NCBI GenBank assembly: GCA_963702565.1
Contig: CAVPDE010000018.1
Location: 310,001-374,000 of the forward strand
DNA length: 64,000 bases
Direction: 5' to 3'
Source: CAVPDE01 sp963702565
Lineage (GTDB): Bacteria > Desulfobacterota > DSM-4660 > Desulfatiglandales > HGW-15
The notes under the pieces are model-generated. The model was given only the letters and a program-made list of their open reading frames with translations. It did not search any database and was not told where the DNA came from. Positions 18,601-26,070 of the stretch are shown in pieces (the first letter of the stretch is position 1; each line of letters opens with the position of its first letter). Position numbers and translations under genes: made by a program.

Positions 18601-18803
18601 AAGCCTTTTCTTTGCCGCCGGAGGAGGAGATTGAAATCCCCATGATCATCGATGAAGAGATCCATGAGGCGGAACGGGCCTGCACCATTGAGGCGGGGTG
18701 TGCGGAGCGGATCAAAGACTTCCGCGAGGTGGAGCTTGGTCTGTCCAAAGAGGATGCCTTTAAAGAATCTTGCCGGTGCCTTCGTTGCGATGCCAAAGCG
18801 TGA
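15651..18803 (+). CDS. hoxF: HoxF/NuoF-GltD fusion, NAD(P)-binding flavoprotein
   Basis: A 1050-residue fusion. Residues 1-120: thioredoxin-like 2Fe-2S domain (Cys38, Cys70, Cys74). Residues 150-560: NuoF core, with FMN/NAD site GRGGAGFPTGMKW at 203-215, NADEGDPGAF, CGEETALM, an SLBB region and the 4Fe-4S ligands Cys492/495/498 and Cys538. Residues 565-660: GltD/DPD-type Fe-S domain with CIHACP, CGRVCDHPC and CESKC. Residues 668-1040: two Rossmann folds, VVGGGPSGLTAARDL (FAD) and VVGGGNSAIDASRSA (NAD(P)H). It probably passes electrons between NAD(H), Fe-S clusters and a second pyridine nucleotide. HoxF alone is about 600 aa and GltD about 450, so this is a true in-frame fusion. AAGGAG precedes the ATG. 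Confidence 0.92.
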   Translation: MPALKIEGLYKIKGEVLRSSVLESGKNAARITVHMGTCGISSGANDILQALKEELKSSKRKDIFVTTSGCAGICNREPLITVERVGEEPVKYADVTKEKAQAIFQKHVLKGEGLPQWVFSRGWEQKEMEFEGPPSPKIAKTPHTRDIPFFGMQHPVVMKNRGLIQAERIEEYIARDGYFAAAKALYQMGSEEIIKEVKTSGIRGRGGAGFPTGMKWEFASKSPGDVKYVLCNADEGDPGAFMDRCVLESDPHAVLEGMIIAAKAIGSNQGYIYCRAEYPLAVKMLNLAIQQARNYGLLGKNILGSGFDFDVEVYRGAGAFVCGEETALMTSIEGKRGMPRPRPPFPALQGLWKKPTVLNNVETLANIPQIIMNGGKWYAGMGTMRSRGTKVFALTGDVKNVGLVEVPMGISLGTIIHDVGGGIPKGKKFKAVQLGGPSGGCVPVQYLNTPVDYESIVKLGAIVGSGGMIVMDEDKCVVDVARFFLEFCKDESCGKCTPCRVGTQKMLEILTRICNGEGEEGDIERLEKWADIIKNTSLCGLGQSAPNPVLSTIRYFREEYEAHIREKRCPAAVCSALFKAPCIHACPIGMDIPSYVALTRAGRLEDAYRVLLKTNPFPSICGRVCDHPCESKCRRSTLDEPVSIKNLKRFITDHGTRPPVQKPTVARKEKIAVVGGGPSGLTAARDLALRGYRVTIFDEFPEPGGMLRWGIPEYRLPRDILRREIDDILNLGVELKSNTRVGRDVAYDDLVKAYDAVYLAIGAQKSAGMAVEGGTLKGVVGAVEFLRDVNLGKTPSVGERVAVVGGGNSAIDASRSALRLGAKEVTLLYRRTREDMPAQEEEIKAAEEEGVKIQYLVNPVRFQGSNGRIEQVICRRMVLGEFDNSGRKKPVPKLGEDKAVDVDTVILAIGQETVFPFDAKGGAVPVNKSGLIEVIKGKKTATKAPMVFAGGDVVTGPDTVVSAIAAGHHAADEIDQAIRLKNGEAFSLPPEEEIEIPMIIDEEIHEAERACTIEAGCAERIKDFREVELGLSKEDAFKESCRCLRCDAKA

Positions 18804-18876
18804 TGTATGAAATCTGCCAAGGCAGAGTTCGTGCATGGGGATTAAGGTGTTCATGCGCTAGGGAGAGAAGAGGATT

Positions 18877-20940
18877 ATGGAAGCCAATCAAAAGACTGTG
18901 AAAATCATTATGGATGAGAAAGAACTGCTGGTCCCGGATGGCATCACCATTCTGGAGGCTGCTCAGAGGAACGCCATTCACATCCCGACCTTGTGCCATC
19001 ATCCGGCCCTTTCGAACTGGGGGGGGTGCCGGATGTGTGTCGTGGAGGTGGACGGGTCTCCCAAGCTTGCGGCCAGTTGTGTCATGCCGGTGCGAGAGGC
19101 CATGGAAGTGGTCACCACCAATGAACGCATCCTTGAAAGCCGGCGAACGGTCCTGGAGTTTCTCTTCGCAGAAAGAAATCACAACTGCATGTTCTGCCCC
19201 CAGAGCGGGGACTGCGAGCTCCAAACGCTGGCCTATGAGCTGGGAATGGACCATCTCACGATGTCTTTCTCCTTCAACTCCTTTCCAACGGATGTGACCA
19301 GCGAGTACATGACCATTGACCACAATCGCTGCATTTTGTGCGGGAGGTGCGTGAGGGCCTGTGCGGAGATCGCGGGGACGCGCGTCCTCAGCTTTCACAA
19401 CCGCGGGCCCCGCAACCTCGTGGGTTTGGACCTCCACGCGAGCAGAGAGGAGTCTACCTGTTACGGCTGCGGCGTGTGCCTTCAGGTCTGTCCCACAGGG
19501 GCCATCACCAACCGCTACAGGACTCACTACGCCGTGAAAGGCCACGCCAAGGACTGGAAGGCCAAGGAGTCCCTGTGCGCCGAATGCGGATTGCTGTGCC
19601 CCACCACGTCCCATCTCCACGACCACACGCTGATCAAGGTGGAGGGCAAGCTCTCTCAAGGCAGTGACCGGCCGGATCGCGGTCAACTCTGCTACAAAGG
19701 CCGATTCGAGGTCCTGAAGAGCGGAGGCAAACGCCTGGTTCAGCCCATGGTGAAAGGGGAAGACGGATCCTGGAAGGAGGAGTCCTGGGATCGTAGCCTG
19801 GCCCTTGTAGCCGAAAAGCTGAAGTCGATCCGGCGAGCCGAGGGAGGGGAAGCCCTTTTTGGGCTGGCCTCGAGCGCTCTGTCCAACGAGGAACTCTTTC
19901 AGTTCCGGGATCTCATGGCCAAAGGCTGTTCGGCCGGCCATGTGGGAAGCCTCGACGGCGACCATTTCAAAGCGGTCTCCAAAGCATGGGACCTGAAGGG
20001 AGAGCCGCTCAAAGAGGCTTCCTGGAAAATGATTCCCGAGGCGGATTTTATTCTTCTCCTCGGAGCCGATCCTTACAAAACCCAGCCCATCGTCTCCACC
20101 CTGGTGCGGAGGGCCATCCTTGAAAGGGGTATCCCCGTAGGGAGTGCAGGGGACATGGACTGCATGCCGCCTTATGCCTCCTTTCAATTTCCTGTGAAGG
20201 GTGAAAAGCTCCCCCTGTTCATCAAGGCGTTTCGCTCCGAAGTGGCGGCAGCCGGAAAAAAGAACTCTCAAAAGAGCGAAGGGTCTGCTCAGAGCAGGGG
20301 AGGGGCGGAAGCCGGACTGCCAAAGGGCGCCAAGAAGGCTTTCCAGGAGATGGTGTCCGCCTTTGTCCGCTCGACTCATCCGCTCATCCTGGTTGGAGAA
20401 GCGGTCACAGGGCTCAAAAGCCCGTCCGCTTTTCAGGATGCCATGAAACTGGCCCTGTCCAAAGGCCTTGATTCGGGCAATGTGCTGAGGCTCATGGTCC
20501 TCAAACCCTACGGGAACAGTGCCGGCGCCTGGAAACTGGGGCTGTCATCGAACGGCGTTTCCAAGATCAAGGATTCATGGAAGGCTGGCCTGCTCTGCCT
20601 GGGGCACCCGAAGGACCTGGATTCAAAGGCCATGGCTGAGCTCGGAAACCTGGATTTTCTTGGAGTGATCAGCCCCTATTTCCCCGAAACCCTGGCCGCC
20701 TGTGCGCACGTGGTCCTCCCGAAACCCCTGGGACTGGAATCGGCCGGCACCTACACTTCCGTGGACGGATGGGAGATCGGGTTCGTGGAAAAGGTCCTGG
20801 ATCCGCCCGAGGGCGTGAAGGATTCGTGGGAAACCCTGAAATCCCTGGCGGATCAAATCGGATTCCGTCACAAGTTCAAAACCTGGGAGGACTTGTCCCA
20901 GAAAGCGCAAAAGGCGATCAAGAGCTGGAGACCCGCATGA
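18877..20940 (+). CDS. NuoG/HoxU-like iron-sulfur subunit
   Basis: 687 aa. The N-terminal 280 residues hold five Fe-S sites: 2Fe-2S (Cys40, 51, 54, 68); His-Cys3 4Fe-4S (His102, Cys104, 107, 113); two ferredoxin 4Fe-4S (Cys152/155/158/162 and Cys195/198/201/205); and the molybdopterin-family 4Fe-4S (Cys234, 237, 241, 272). The rest resembles a degenerate molybdopterin oxidoreductase domain, as in NuoG. HoxU of cyanobacteria is only about 240 aa, so this is a long NuoG-type version. It should wire HoxF to HoxY-HoxH. A basic, low-complexity linker lies near 465-485. It begins 73 bp after the fusion gene with GAGAGAAGAGG upstream. No pterin-binding function is implied. Confidence 0.9.
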   Translation: MEANQKTVKIIMDEKELLVPDGITILEAAQRNAIHIPTLCHHPALSNWGGCRMCVVEVDGSPKLAASCVMPVREAMEVVTTNERILESRRTVLEFLFAERNHNCMFCPQSGDCELQTLAYELGMDHLTMSFSFNSFPTDVTSEYMTIDHNRCILCGRCVRACAEIAGTRVLSFHNRGPRNLVGLDLHASREESTCYGCGVCLQVCPTGAITNRYRTHYAVKGHAKDWKAKESLCAECGLLCPTTSHLHDHTLIKVEGKLSQGSDRPDRGQLCYKGRFEVLKSGGKRLVQPMVKGEDGSWKEESWDRSLALVAEKLKSIRRAEGGEALFGLASSALSNEELFQFRDLMAKGCSAGHVGSLDGDHFKAVSKAWDLKGEPLKEASWKMIPEADFILLLGADPYKTQPIVSTLVRRAILERGIPVGSAGDMDCMPPYASFQFPVKGEKLPLFIKAFRSEVAAAGKKNSQKSEGSAQSRGGAEAGLPKGAKKAFQEMVSAFVRSTHPLILVGEAVTGLKSPSAFQDAMKLALSKGLDSGNVLRLMVLKPYGNSAGAWKLGLSSNGVSKIKDSWKAGLLCLGHPKDLDSKAMAELGNLDFLGVISPYFPETLAACAHVVLPKPLGLESAGTYTSVDGWEIGFVEKVLDPPEGVKDSWETLKSLADQIGFRHKFKTWEDLSQKAQKAIKSWRPA

Positions 20941-21002
20941 CCCTGATGGAGAAAGCGCTTGCCCAGCTATTAAGGGCCGCATAATCATATTAGCACGCAG
21001 AA

Positions 21003-21060
21003 GCCCCCTCACCCTTCCCCTCTCCCCCAGCTTGGGGGAGAGGGCGGGGTGAGGGGGAGC
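21003..21060. repeat. GC-rich inverted repeat between hydrogenase genes
   Basis: The left arm CCCCCTCACCCTTCCCCTCT and right arm AGAGGGCGGGGTGAGGGGG flank CCCCCAGCTTGGGGG. This is a dispersed hairpin type seen in many proteobacteria. It lies in the 169-bp gap between the NuoG-like gene and hoxY, where it could stabilise or attenuate the mRNA and so shift the ratio of diaphorase to hydrogenase subunits (inference). Confidence 0.7.
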
Positions 21061-21109
21061 CTGTTGTCAATACGATTTCGAGAAGATTAACAAAACCGGA
21101 GGAGAATCC

Positions 21110-21652
21110 ATGGGAGTACCCAAAATAGCGACAGTATGGTTTGAAGCGTGTTCCGGCTGTCACATGTCCTTTTTGGATCTGGATGAAGACCTGGTGAGCC
21201 TCTTGTCGAAGGTGGAACTCACCTTCAGCCCCATCACCGATTTCAAGGATTACGCGTTCCCGGAACTGGATGTGGGCATCATTGAGGGAGGCATCGGGAA
21301 TGAGGAACATCTGGAGCTGGCCCACAAGCTCAGAAAACACTGCAAGGTTCTGGTGGCCTGGGGGGACTGTGCCGTGTTCGGAGGCGTCAACACGTTGCGC
21401 AACTGGCTTCCCAAAACAGAGGTTTTGCGCAGAGGCTATGTGGAGACGGAAAGCACCGTGGACGGTGTGATTCCCATCCATGAAGAGCTTCCGCCTCTCC
21501 TCGACAAGGTTCTCCCTGTGAACCAGGTGGTTCCCGTGGATGTGTACGTGCCGGGGTGCCCACCCTCTCCGGAGGTGCTGGCCTACAGCCTGGTGTCTAT
21601 CCTTCAGGGAAGGACGCCGATTCTTCCGAACGATATGCTGCACTTTGATTAA
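21110..21652 (+). CDS. hoxY: [NiFe] hydrogenase small subunit (HoxY type)
   Basis: 180-residue small subunit with only the proximal 4Fe-4S cluster: Cys14 and Cys17 in FEACSGCHMSF, Cys87 in WGDCAVFGG, Cys150 in YVPGCPPSPE. The lack of a Tat signal peptide and of the medial/distal cluster domain fits cytoplasmic group 3 (HoxY/MvhG-like) enzymes. It passes electrons from the NiFe site to the NuoG-like subunit. AGGAG lies 6 bp before the ATG. The gene sits 12 bp before the large-subunit start. Confidence 0.94.
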   Translation: MGVPKIATVWFEACSGCHMSFLDLDEDLVSLLSKVELTFSPITDFKDYAFPELDVGIIEGGIGNEEHLELAHKLRKHCKVLVAWGDCAVFGGVNTLRNWLPKTEVLRRGYVETESTVDGVIPIHEELPPLLDKVLPVNQVVPVDVYVPGCPPSPEVLAYSLVSILQGRTPILPNDMLHFD

Positions 21653-21664
21653 GGAGATATGGAA

Positions 21665-23095
21665 ATGGCCGAATCAAGAAAAATCACCATAAATCCCGTG
21701 AGCCGGGTGGAAGGTCACGGCAAGGTTGTCATTCATTTGGACGCGAGCGGCGAGGTGGAAGGCGCGCAATTCCACGTGACCCAGTTCAGGGGATACGAGC
21801 GCTTCTGCGAGGGGAGGCCCTTTGAGGAAATGCCGGTGATCACCCAGCGCATCTGCGGCATTTGTCCTGTGAGTCACCAGCTCGCCTCTGCCAAAGCGTG
21901 CGACGCGATCCTGGGTGTGGAGATCCCTGAAACCGCCAAGCTCCTCCGAGAGCTGGAGCACATGGGACAATTCATCCAGTCCCATGCGCTTCACTTCTTT
22001 TACCTGGCGAGCCCGGATCTCCTCCTGGGCTGGGACTCTGACCCGGCGAAGCGCAATGTGCTCGGCGTGATCGGCGCATTTCCGGATCTGGCCAAGAAGG
22101 GGATTCGCCTCCGCAAGTTCGGCCAAGACATCATCAAGGCCCTGGGAGGGAAAAAGGTTCATCCCGCTTTTGCCGTGCCGGGAGGCGTGATGAATCCCCT
22201 GGCCAAGGAAGACCGGGACCGATTTCTGGCGGGTTTTGGAGAAGCTTATGAGACCGCGCAAATCGGGCTCGACCTCATCAAGGGTTGGGTGGAGAAGAAC
22301 CTGGAAGAAGTGAGACGGTTTGCCGTGTACCCCTCCAATTACGCAGGGCTCATGGATGAAAAGGGCTGCCCCAACATGTATGACGGAACCTTCAGAGTGG
22401 CGGGGCCGGACGGTCGCGTGCTCGCCGAATTCGATCCCAGCCGATACCTGGAATTCATCGGCGAACATGTGGAACCATGGTCCTACCTGAAGTTTCCCTT
22501 TTTCAAGCCCCAGGGGTATCCGGAAGGGTGTTACCGGGTCGGGCCTCTGGGCCGGGTCAATGCAGCGGACGCGATGAGCACGCCCAAGGCGAATAAGGCC
22601 TTGAAGGCGTACCGGAGCCTGGCTCGGGACGGCCTGGAGGGGGCCACCCTGATGTACCACTACACCCGAATGATTGAACTCCTGAACTGTCTGGAACGGG
22701 CTGAAGCGCTTTTCAAAAACCCCGGAATCTGCGGGAAAGAAATCCGCATCACCGCGGCTCCGTCCTGTTCAGAAGGGGTGGGCGTCATTGAGGCGCCGAG
22801 GGGGACCCTGATTCACCATTACCAGGTGGACGAGTACGGCGCCATTCGGAAGGCCAACCTCATTGTCGCCACAGGCCATAACAACATCGCCATGAACCGC
22901 TCAGTAGAAAGCGTGGCCAAGGAGTACATTCACAAGGGAGAAGTGCGGGAGGGTTTTCTGAACCGAGTGGAAGGGGCCATTCGCTGCTACGATCCCTGTT
23001 TGTCCTGTTCAACCCATGCCCTGGGCCAGATGCCTCTTCTTGTCCAGATCGTTGATCCGGAACAGCAGCTCTTAAGAGAGCTCAAGAGGGACTGA
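21665..23095 (+). CDS. hoxH: [NiFe] hydrogenase large subunit (HoxH type)
   Basis: Catalytic subunit, 476 aa. Nickel ligands: Cys64 and Cys67 in RICGICP (L1), Cys445 and Cys448 in DPCLSCSTH (L2). A 25-residue tail follows His451 and should be removed by HoxW. The N-terminal INPVSRVEGHGK is typical. The mix with NuoE/F/G-like partners points to group 3d (NAD-linked), though MvhA-like group 3c cannot be excluded without phylogeny. I chose ATG 21665 over ATG 21659 because AAGGAG ends only 2 bp before the latter and about 8 bp before the former. Confidence 0.95.
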   Translation: MAESRKITINPVSRVEGHGKVVIHLDASGEVEGAQFHVTQFRGYERFCEGRPFEEMPVITQRICGICPVSHQLASAKACDAILGVEIPETAKLLRELEHMGQFIQSHALHFFYLASPDLLLGWDSDPAKRNVLGVIGAFPDLAKKGIRLRKFGQDIIKALGGKKVHPAFAVPGGVMNPLAKEDRDRFLAGFGEAYETAQIGLDLIKGWVEKNLEEVRRFAVYPSNYAGLMDEKGCPNMYDGTFRVAGPDGRVLAEFDPSRYLEFIGEHVEPWSYLKFPFFKPQGYPEGCYRVGPLGRVNAADAMSTPKANKALKAYRSLARDGLEGATLMYHYTRMIELLNCLERAEALFKNPGICGKEIRITAAPSCSEGVGVIEAPRGTLIHHYQVDEYGAIRKANLIVATGHNNIAMNRSVESVAKEYIHKGEVREGFLNRVEGAIRCYDPCLSCSTHALGQMPLLVQIVDPEQQLLRELKRD

Positions 23096-23098
23096 GCC

Positions 23099-23581
23099 GT
23101 GCCGGCGCCTGACACCCATTCCGCCTGGATCATCGGCTATGGGAACCGCCACCGAAAGGACGACGGCATCGGCCCCTACGTGGTCGAACAGGTTTCGGCG
23201 GATCTCGGCCCGGGATGCGGCATCGGCCTGCGGTCGCTTCACCAACTCGACCCTGTGCTGGCGGAGGACCTCCAGGGTGCGAAGGCTATCCTCTTTGTGG
23301 ATGCGACCGTGGAGCCCCTGGAGCGAGGCTTCACCTGGACCAGAGTTAAGCCGGAACAGGGGCTGTCTCCCTGCGACACGCACCATCTCCGGCCTGAGGG
23401 GCTCGCGGGTCTTCTGGAGTCCCTGTATCAGCGATCTCCGGCGATGTGGTTGGTCTCTGTCGAGGGGAAGGATTTCGGATTTGGCGAGGGATTGTCCATC
23501 GACGCCAGGGAAAAAGCCGACAGGGCAAGCTCTGAAATTGTGCAGTTCTGTTTGAGGGAATTCATTGACAAAAGGCAGTGA
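23099..23581 (+). CDS. hoxW: hydrogenase maturation endopeptidase (HoxW-like)
   Basis: Peptidase M52 (HyaD/HybD/HoxW) that cleaves the C-terminal tail of HoxH after Ni insertion. Family marks: IIGYGNRHRKDDGIGPYVVE near the N-terminus, FVDATVE with the Ni-sensing Asp, and DTHHLRPEGL. The length of 160 aa is usual. It starts at a GTG 3 bp after the hoxH stop, so it is co-transcribed and probably co-translated. The substrate specificity for HoxH is inferred from position. Confidence 0.9.
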   Translation: MPAPDTHSAWIIGYGNRHRKDDGIGPYVVEQVSADLGPGCGIGLRSLHQLDPVLAEDLQGAKAILFVDATVEPLERGFTWTRVKPEQGLSPCDTHHLRPEGLAGLLESLYQRSPAMWLVSVEGKDFGFGEGLSIDAREKADRASSEIVQFCLREFIDKRQ

Positions 23582-23626
23582 TCCATCAATGATGGAGAGG
23601 GTGGGTCACGGTAGAAGGAGAGAGAA

Positions 23627-24040
23627 ATGGCCAAAGGAGCAGAAATCCTCATCATCGATGATGACCGGGACCTGGTGGAATCCATCCGCATTGTCCTGGA
23701 GAGCAGGAAGTACGGGGTCCGGACCGCTCACAACGGAAAGGACGGCTTTCAGAAGATCCAGGAAAAGGCCCCGGATCTCATTCTTCTCGACGTGATGATG
23801 GCCACGGACACCGAAGGGTTCAGCCTGGCCTACAAGCTCAGGAACAATCCGGCCTACAAGGAGATTCCGATCATTATGGTAACGGGCTTCACGAAGAAAA
23901 TGGCGGAAACAGGGCCGGAGAAGTTCCAGCACATTATGGGAGAGAACTGGCCTGTCACGCAATTCCTCGAAAAGCCGATCGACCCGGAAGAATTGCTTTC
24001 AGTGATCGAAGGGGTTTTGGAGGAGACGTCGAAAGGATGA
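23627..24040 (+). CDS. response regulator receiver protein
   Basis: 137-residue single receiver: DDDRDLVE acidic pocket, phospho-acceptor Asp55 in LILLDVMMATD, Thr in IIMVTGF, Lys in FLEKPIDPEELL. A short insertion (TKKMAETGPEKFQHIMGEN) replaces the usual alpha-4 region, a feature of receivers found in hydrogenase gene clusters, as far as I recall. No output domain. It lies 45 bp downstream of hoxW in the same direction and 3 bp before the GAF kinase gene, so it links the hydrogenase operon to a two-component system. Confidence 0.88.
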   Translation: MAKGAEILIIDDDRDLVESIRIVLESRKYGVRTAHNGKDGFQKIQEKAPDLILLDVMMATDTEGFSLAYKLRNNPAYKEIPIIMVTGFTKKMAETGPEKFQHIMGENWPVTQFLEKPIDPEELLSVIEGVLEETSKG

Positions 24041-24043
24041 GAT

Positions 24044-25927
24044 ATGGCTCTTCCCGAAAAGGGAAAGGACCCTTTCCTGGAGGCCGGGTATGAGTTGGTC
24101 AAGCAACAGCTGTTCTTCCGGAAAGAACTCATAGAAAGGGTCCACTGGTTCATTCGGCTCCGCTGGTTCGCGGTGGGAGGAGCGGTCGTAGGAGCCTGGG
24201 TCCTCCGCCTCCTCGAACCCGCTTTTCCGCACGTCCCTTTCACCCTCATTGCCATCGCCATTTTCCTCTACAACCTGGTTTTCCGGGCCGCATGCCGGAG
24301 GCTGGATGCCTCCAAGGCTCTGCATGTCCAGCCCTACACCACCTTCGCCCACTTTCAGATTTCCCTGGACCTGCTGGCCCTCTACGCCATGATCTACTTC
24401 ACAGGGGGCATCTACAGCCCTCTTCTCATGTTCGTGATCTTCCACATCATCCTCGCCGGCCTCCTGCTCGTGCCCCTGGCCTGCTACCTCTACACCTTCA
24501 GCTCTCTTCTGGCCATGGCCGTCCTGGTGGGGCTTGTGCGGGCAGGGGTCTTGCCGGAGCAGCCTCTCCTGCTCCAGAGCTCCCTGTTCCCGAACCTGCT
24601 GCTCGCCCAGCAGAGCCTCAAAGAGGTGGCGCTCGTGTTCTTGTTTTTCGGGGCTGCAGTCCTGATCACCGCGTTCCTCACCACGACGGTCCGGGGAAGC
24701 CTGTGGAGCAAAGGACAGGATCTGCTCCGGGTTTCCAAAGATCTGGACGCCAGCAATGCCAAGCTGACCGCTCTCTATGATCTCGTGAAGCGCATGGGGC
24801 TGTGCTCGGATCTTCAAGATCTCCTGGACACGGCCACCCGGAGCGTGGCCAGCATCATGGGCGTCAAGGGATCTTCCATCAAACTGCTGGACGAGACGCG
24901 GAGAAAGCTCATTTTCTCCTCCACTTACGGCCTCAGCGAAAACTACCTCGCCAAGGGAACCATCGACATCGAGAAGAGTCCCATCAACCGGAGAGTTATT
25001 GAAGGGTCCTTTGTGGCGATGGGACGGATTGACGAAGCGGACTACTTTCAATACCCCGAGGACATCCGGAAAGAAGGAATTGCCTCCATGGTCTGTCTGC
25101 CTCTCAGGGTGGAAAAGATGCCCCTGGGAGTGTTCTGCATGTACAGTGAAATCTCTTATGACTTCAGCGAAAACGACATCAAGTTTTTTTCCCTCCTGAG
25201 CGATTTGACCGCCCTGGCCATTGAGACGCTGAGGGGAGAAATCAACAAGACCTGGTTCCTCCACAAAGCGGCCCACCAGCTCCGCTCCCCCTTCAGTGCC
25301 ATTTACAGCCTGATGAAGGTACTCAGAAAGGGGTATCTCGGGCCTGTGAGCGAGCAGCAGCAAGATGCGATCATTCGATGCGAGAAGCGTTTGGAAATGC
25401 TGGGAACCATGGTCAATGACCTCCTGAAGCTCGGCATCAAACGCCAGCACCAGGACAGGGCTGTGATTCAGGCGGTGGATGGGGCAAAGGTTCTGAGGGC
25501 GCTCGAAGCGCTTTACGCAAGTTCCGCGTCGGAGAAGGGAGTCGGCGTCGAGTTTGTCATTGAGGAATCTGTCCCGGATCTGATGGCTGACGGGAAACTT
25601 CTGGACGAGCTTTTCGGCAATCTCATCTCCAATGCGATCAAGTATACCCCCTCAGGGGGGAAAGCCCGCGTTTCCCTGGCCGGGGAGAAAGATCACCGTG
25701 TTCGTTTTGAGGTCTCCGACACGGGCATCGGCATACCCGAAGAGGACATCCCCCGGCTGTTTACCGAATTTTTCAGGGCCGAGAACGCAAAAGCCCAGAC
25801 AGAGGAGGGAACCGGGCTCGGTCTCGTCATTGTGAAGGAAATTCTGGACTTCCTCGGAGGGTCTATATCCGTCAAGAGCAAGGTGGGCGAAGGGACCACA
25901 TTGACCTGCCTCCTGCCGTCCGTTTAG
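24044..25927 (+). CDS. membrane GAF-domain histidine kinase
   Basis: 627 aa. The N-terminal ~220 residues form about six membrane segments (for example 45-62, 66-82, 105-125, 126-150, 180-210). A coiled linker is followed by a GAF domain (about 255-395, with GVKGSSIKLLDE and MVCLPLRVEKMPLG). HisKA has His411 in AAHQLRSPFSAI, and HATPase_c shows NLISNAIKYTPSGG, DTGIGIPEED and GTGLGLVIVKEIL. It probably senses a small ligand or redox state and phosphorylates the adjacent receiver (23627). The predicted multi-span input domain is MASE-like, of unknown ligand. Same operon direction as the hydrogenase. Confidence 0.9.
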   Translation: MALPEKGKDPFLEAGYELVKQQLFFRKELIERVHWFIRLRWFAVGGAVVGAWVLRLLEPAFPHVPFTLIAIAIFLYNLVFRAACRRLDASKALHVQPYTTFAHFQISLDLLALYAMIYFTGGIYSPLLMFVIFHIILAGLLLVPLACYLYTFSSLLAMAVLVGLVRAGVLPEQPLLLQSSLFPNLLLAQQSLKEVALVFLFFGAAVLITAFLTTTVRGSLWSKGQDLLRVSKDLDASNAKLTALYDLVKRMGLCSDLQDLLDTATRSVASIMGVKGSSIKLLDETRRKLIFSSTYGLSENYLAKGTIDIEKSPINRRVIEGSFVAMGRIDEADYFQYPEDIRKEGIASMVCLPLRVEKMPLGVFCMYSEISYDFSENDIKFFSLLSDLTALAIETLRGEINKTWFLHKAAHQLRSPFSAIYSLMKVLRKGYLGPVSEQQQDAIIRCEKRLEMLGTMVNDLLKLGIKRQHQDRAVIQAVDGAKVLRALEALYASSASEKGVGVEFVIEESVPDLMADGKLLDELFGNLISNAIKYTPSGGKARVSLAGEKDHRVRFEVSDTGIGIPEEDIPRLFTEFFRAENAKAQTEEGTGLGLVIVKEILDFLGGSISVKSKVGEGTTLTCLLPSV

Positions 25928-25939
25928 AGCCGCGCAGAA

Positions 25940-25999
25940 CCAGTAAGCAGTAGGCAGAAATCAGTAGGCATGCATACTGCTTACTCATTGGTTCCTACT
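25940..25999. repeat. CAGTAAGCAGTA-type repeat
   Basis: CAGTAAGCAGTAGGCAG faces ACTGCTTACTCA across a short spacer with an internal CATGCATAC-like centre. It is a relative of the copies near 9405 and 50967. It lies between the two kinase genes and may end the hydrogenase-GAF kinase transcript; that is an inference. Confidence 0.65.
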
Positions 26000-26070
26000 C
26001 AGGAGAAGTCTCCAAGGCAGAAAGTGTTTGGCTGCGGTTAGAGAGTTGCATGGGTAAGGGATAAAGAGAG

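Noticed and set aside
16008..18854. Very long open frame (948 codons) on the minus strand opposite the hoxF-GltD fusion
   Set aside because: No conserved domains; composition is the typical antisense shadow of a GC-rich gene, and the plus-strand protein has full domain support.
18760..20379. Long minus-strand frame (539 codons) opposite the NuoG-like gene
   Set aside because: Antisense shadow; His- and Gly-rich nonsense with no motifs, while the plus strand carries five Fe-S motifs.
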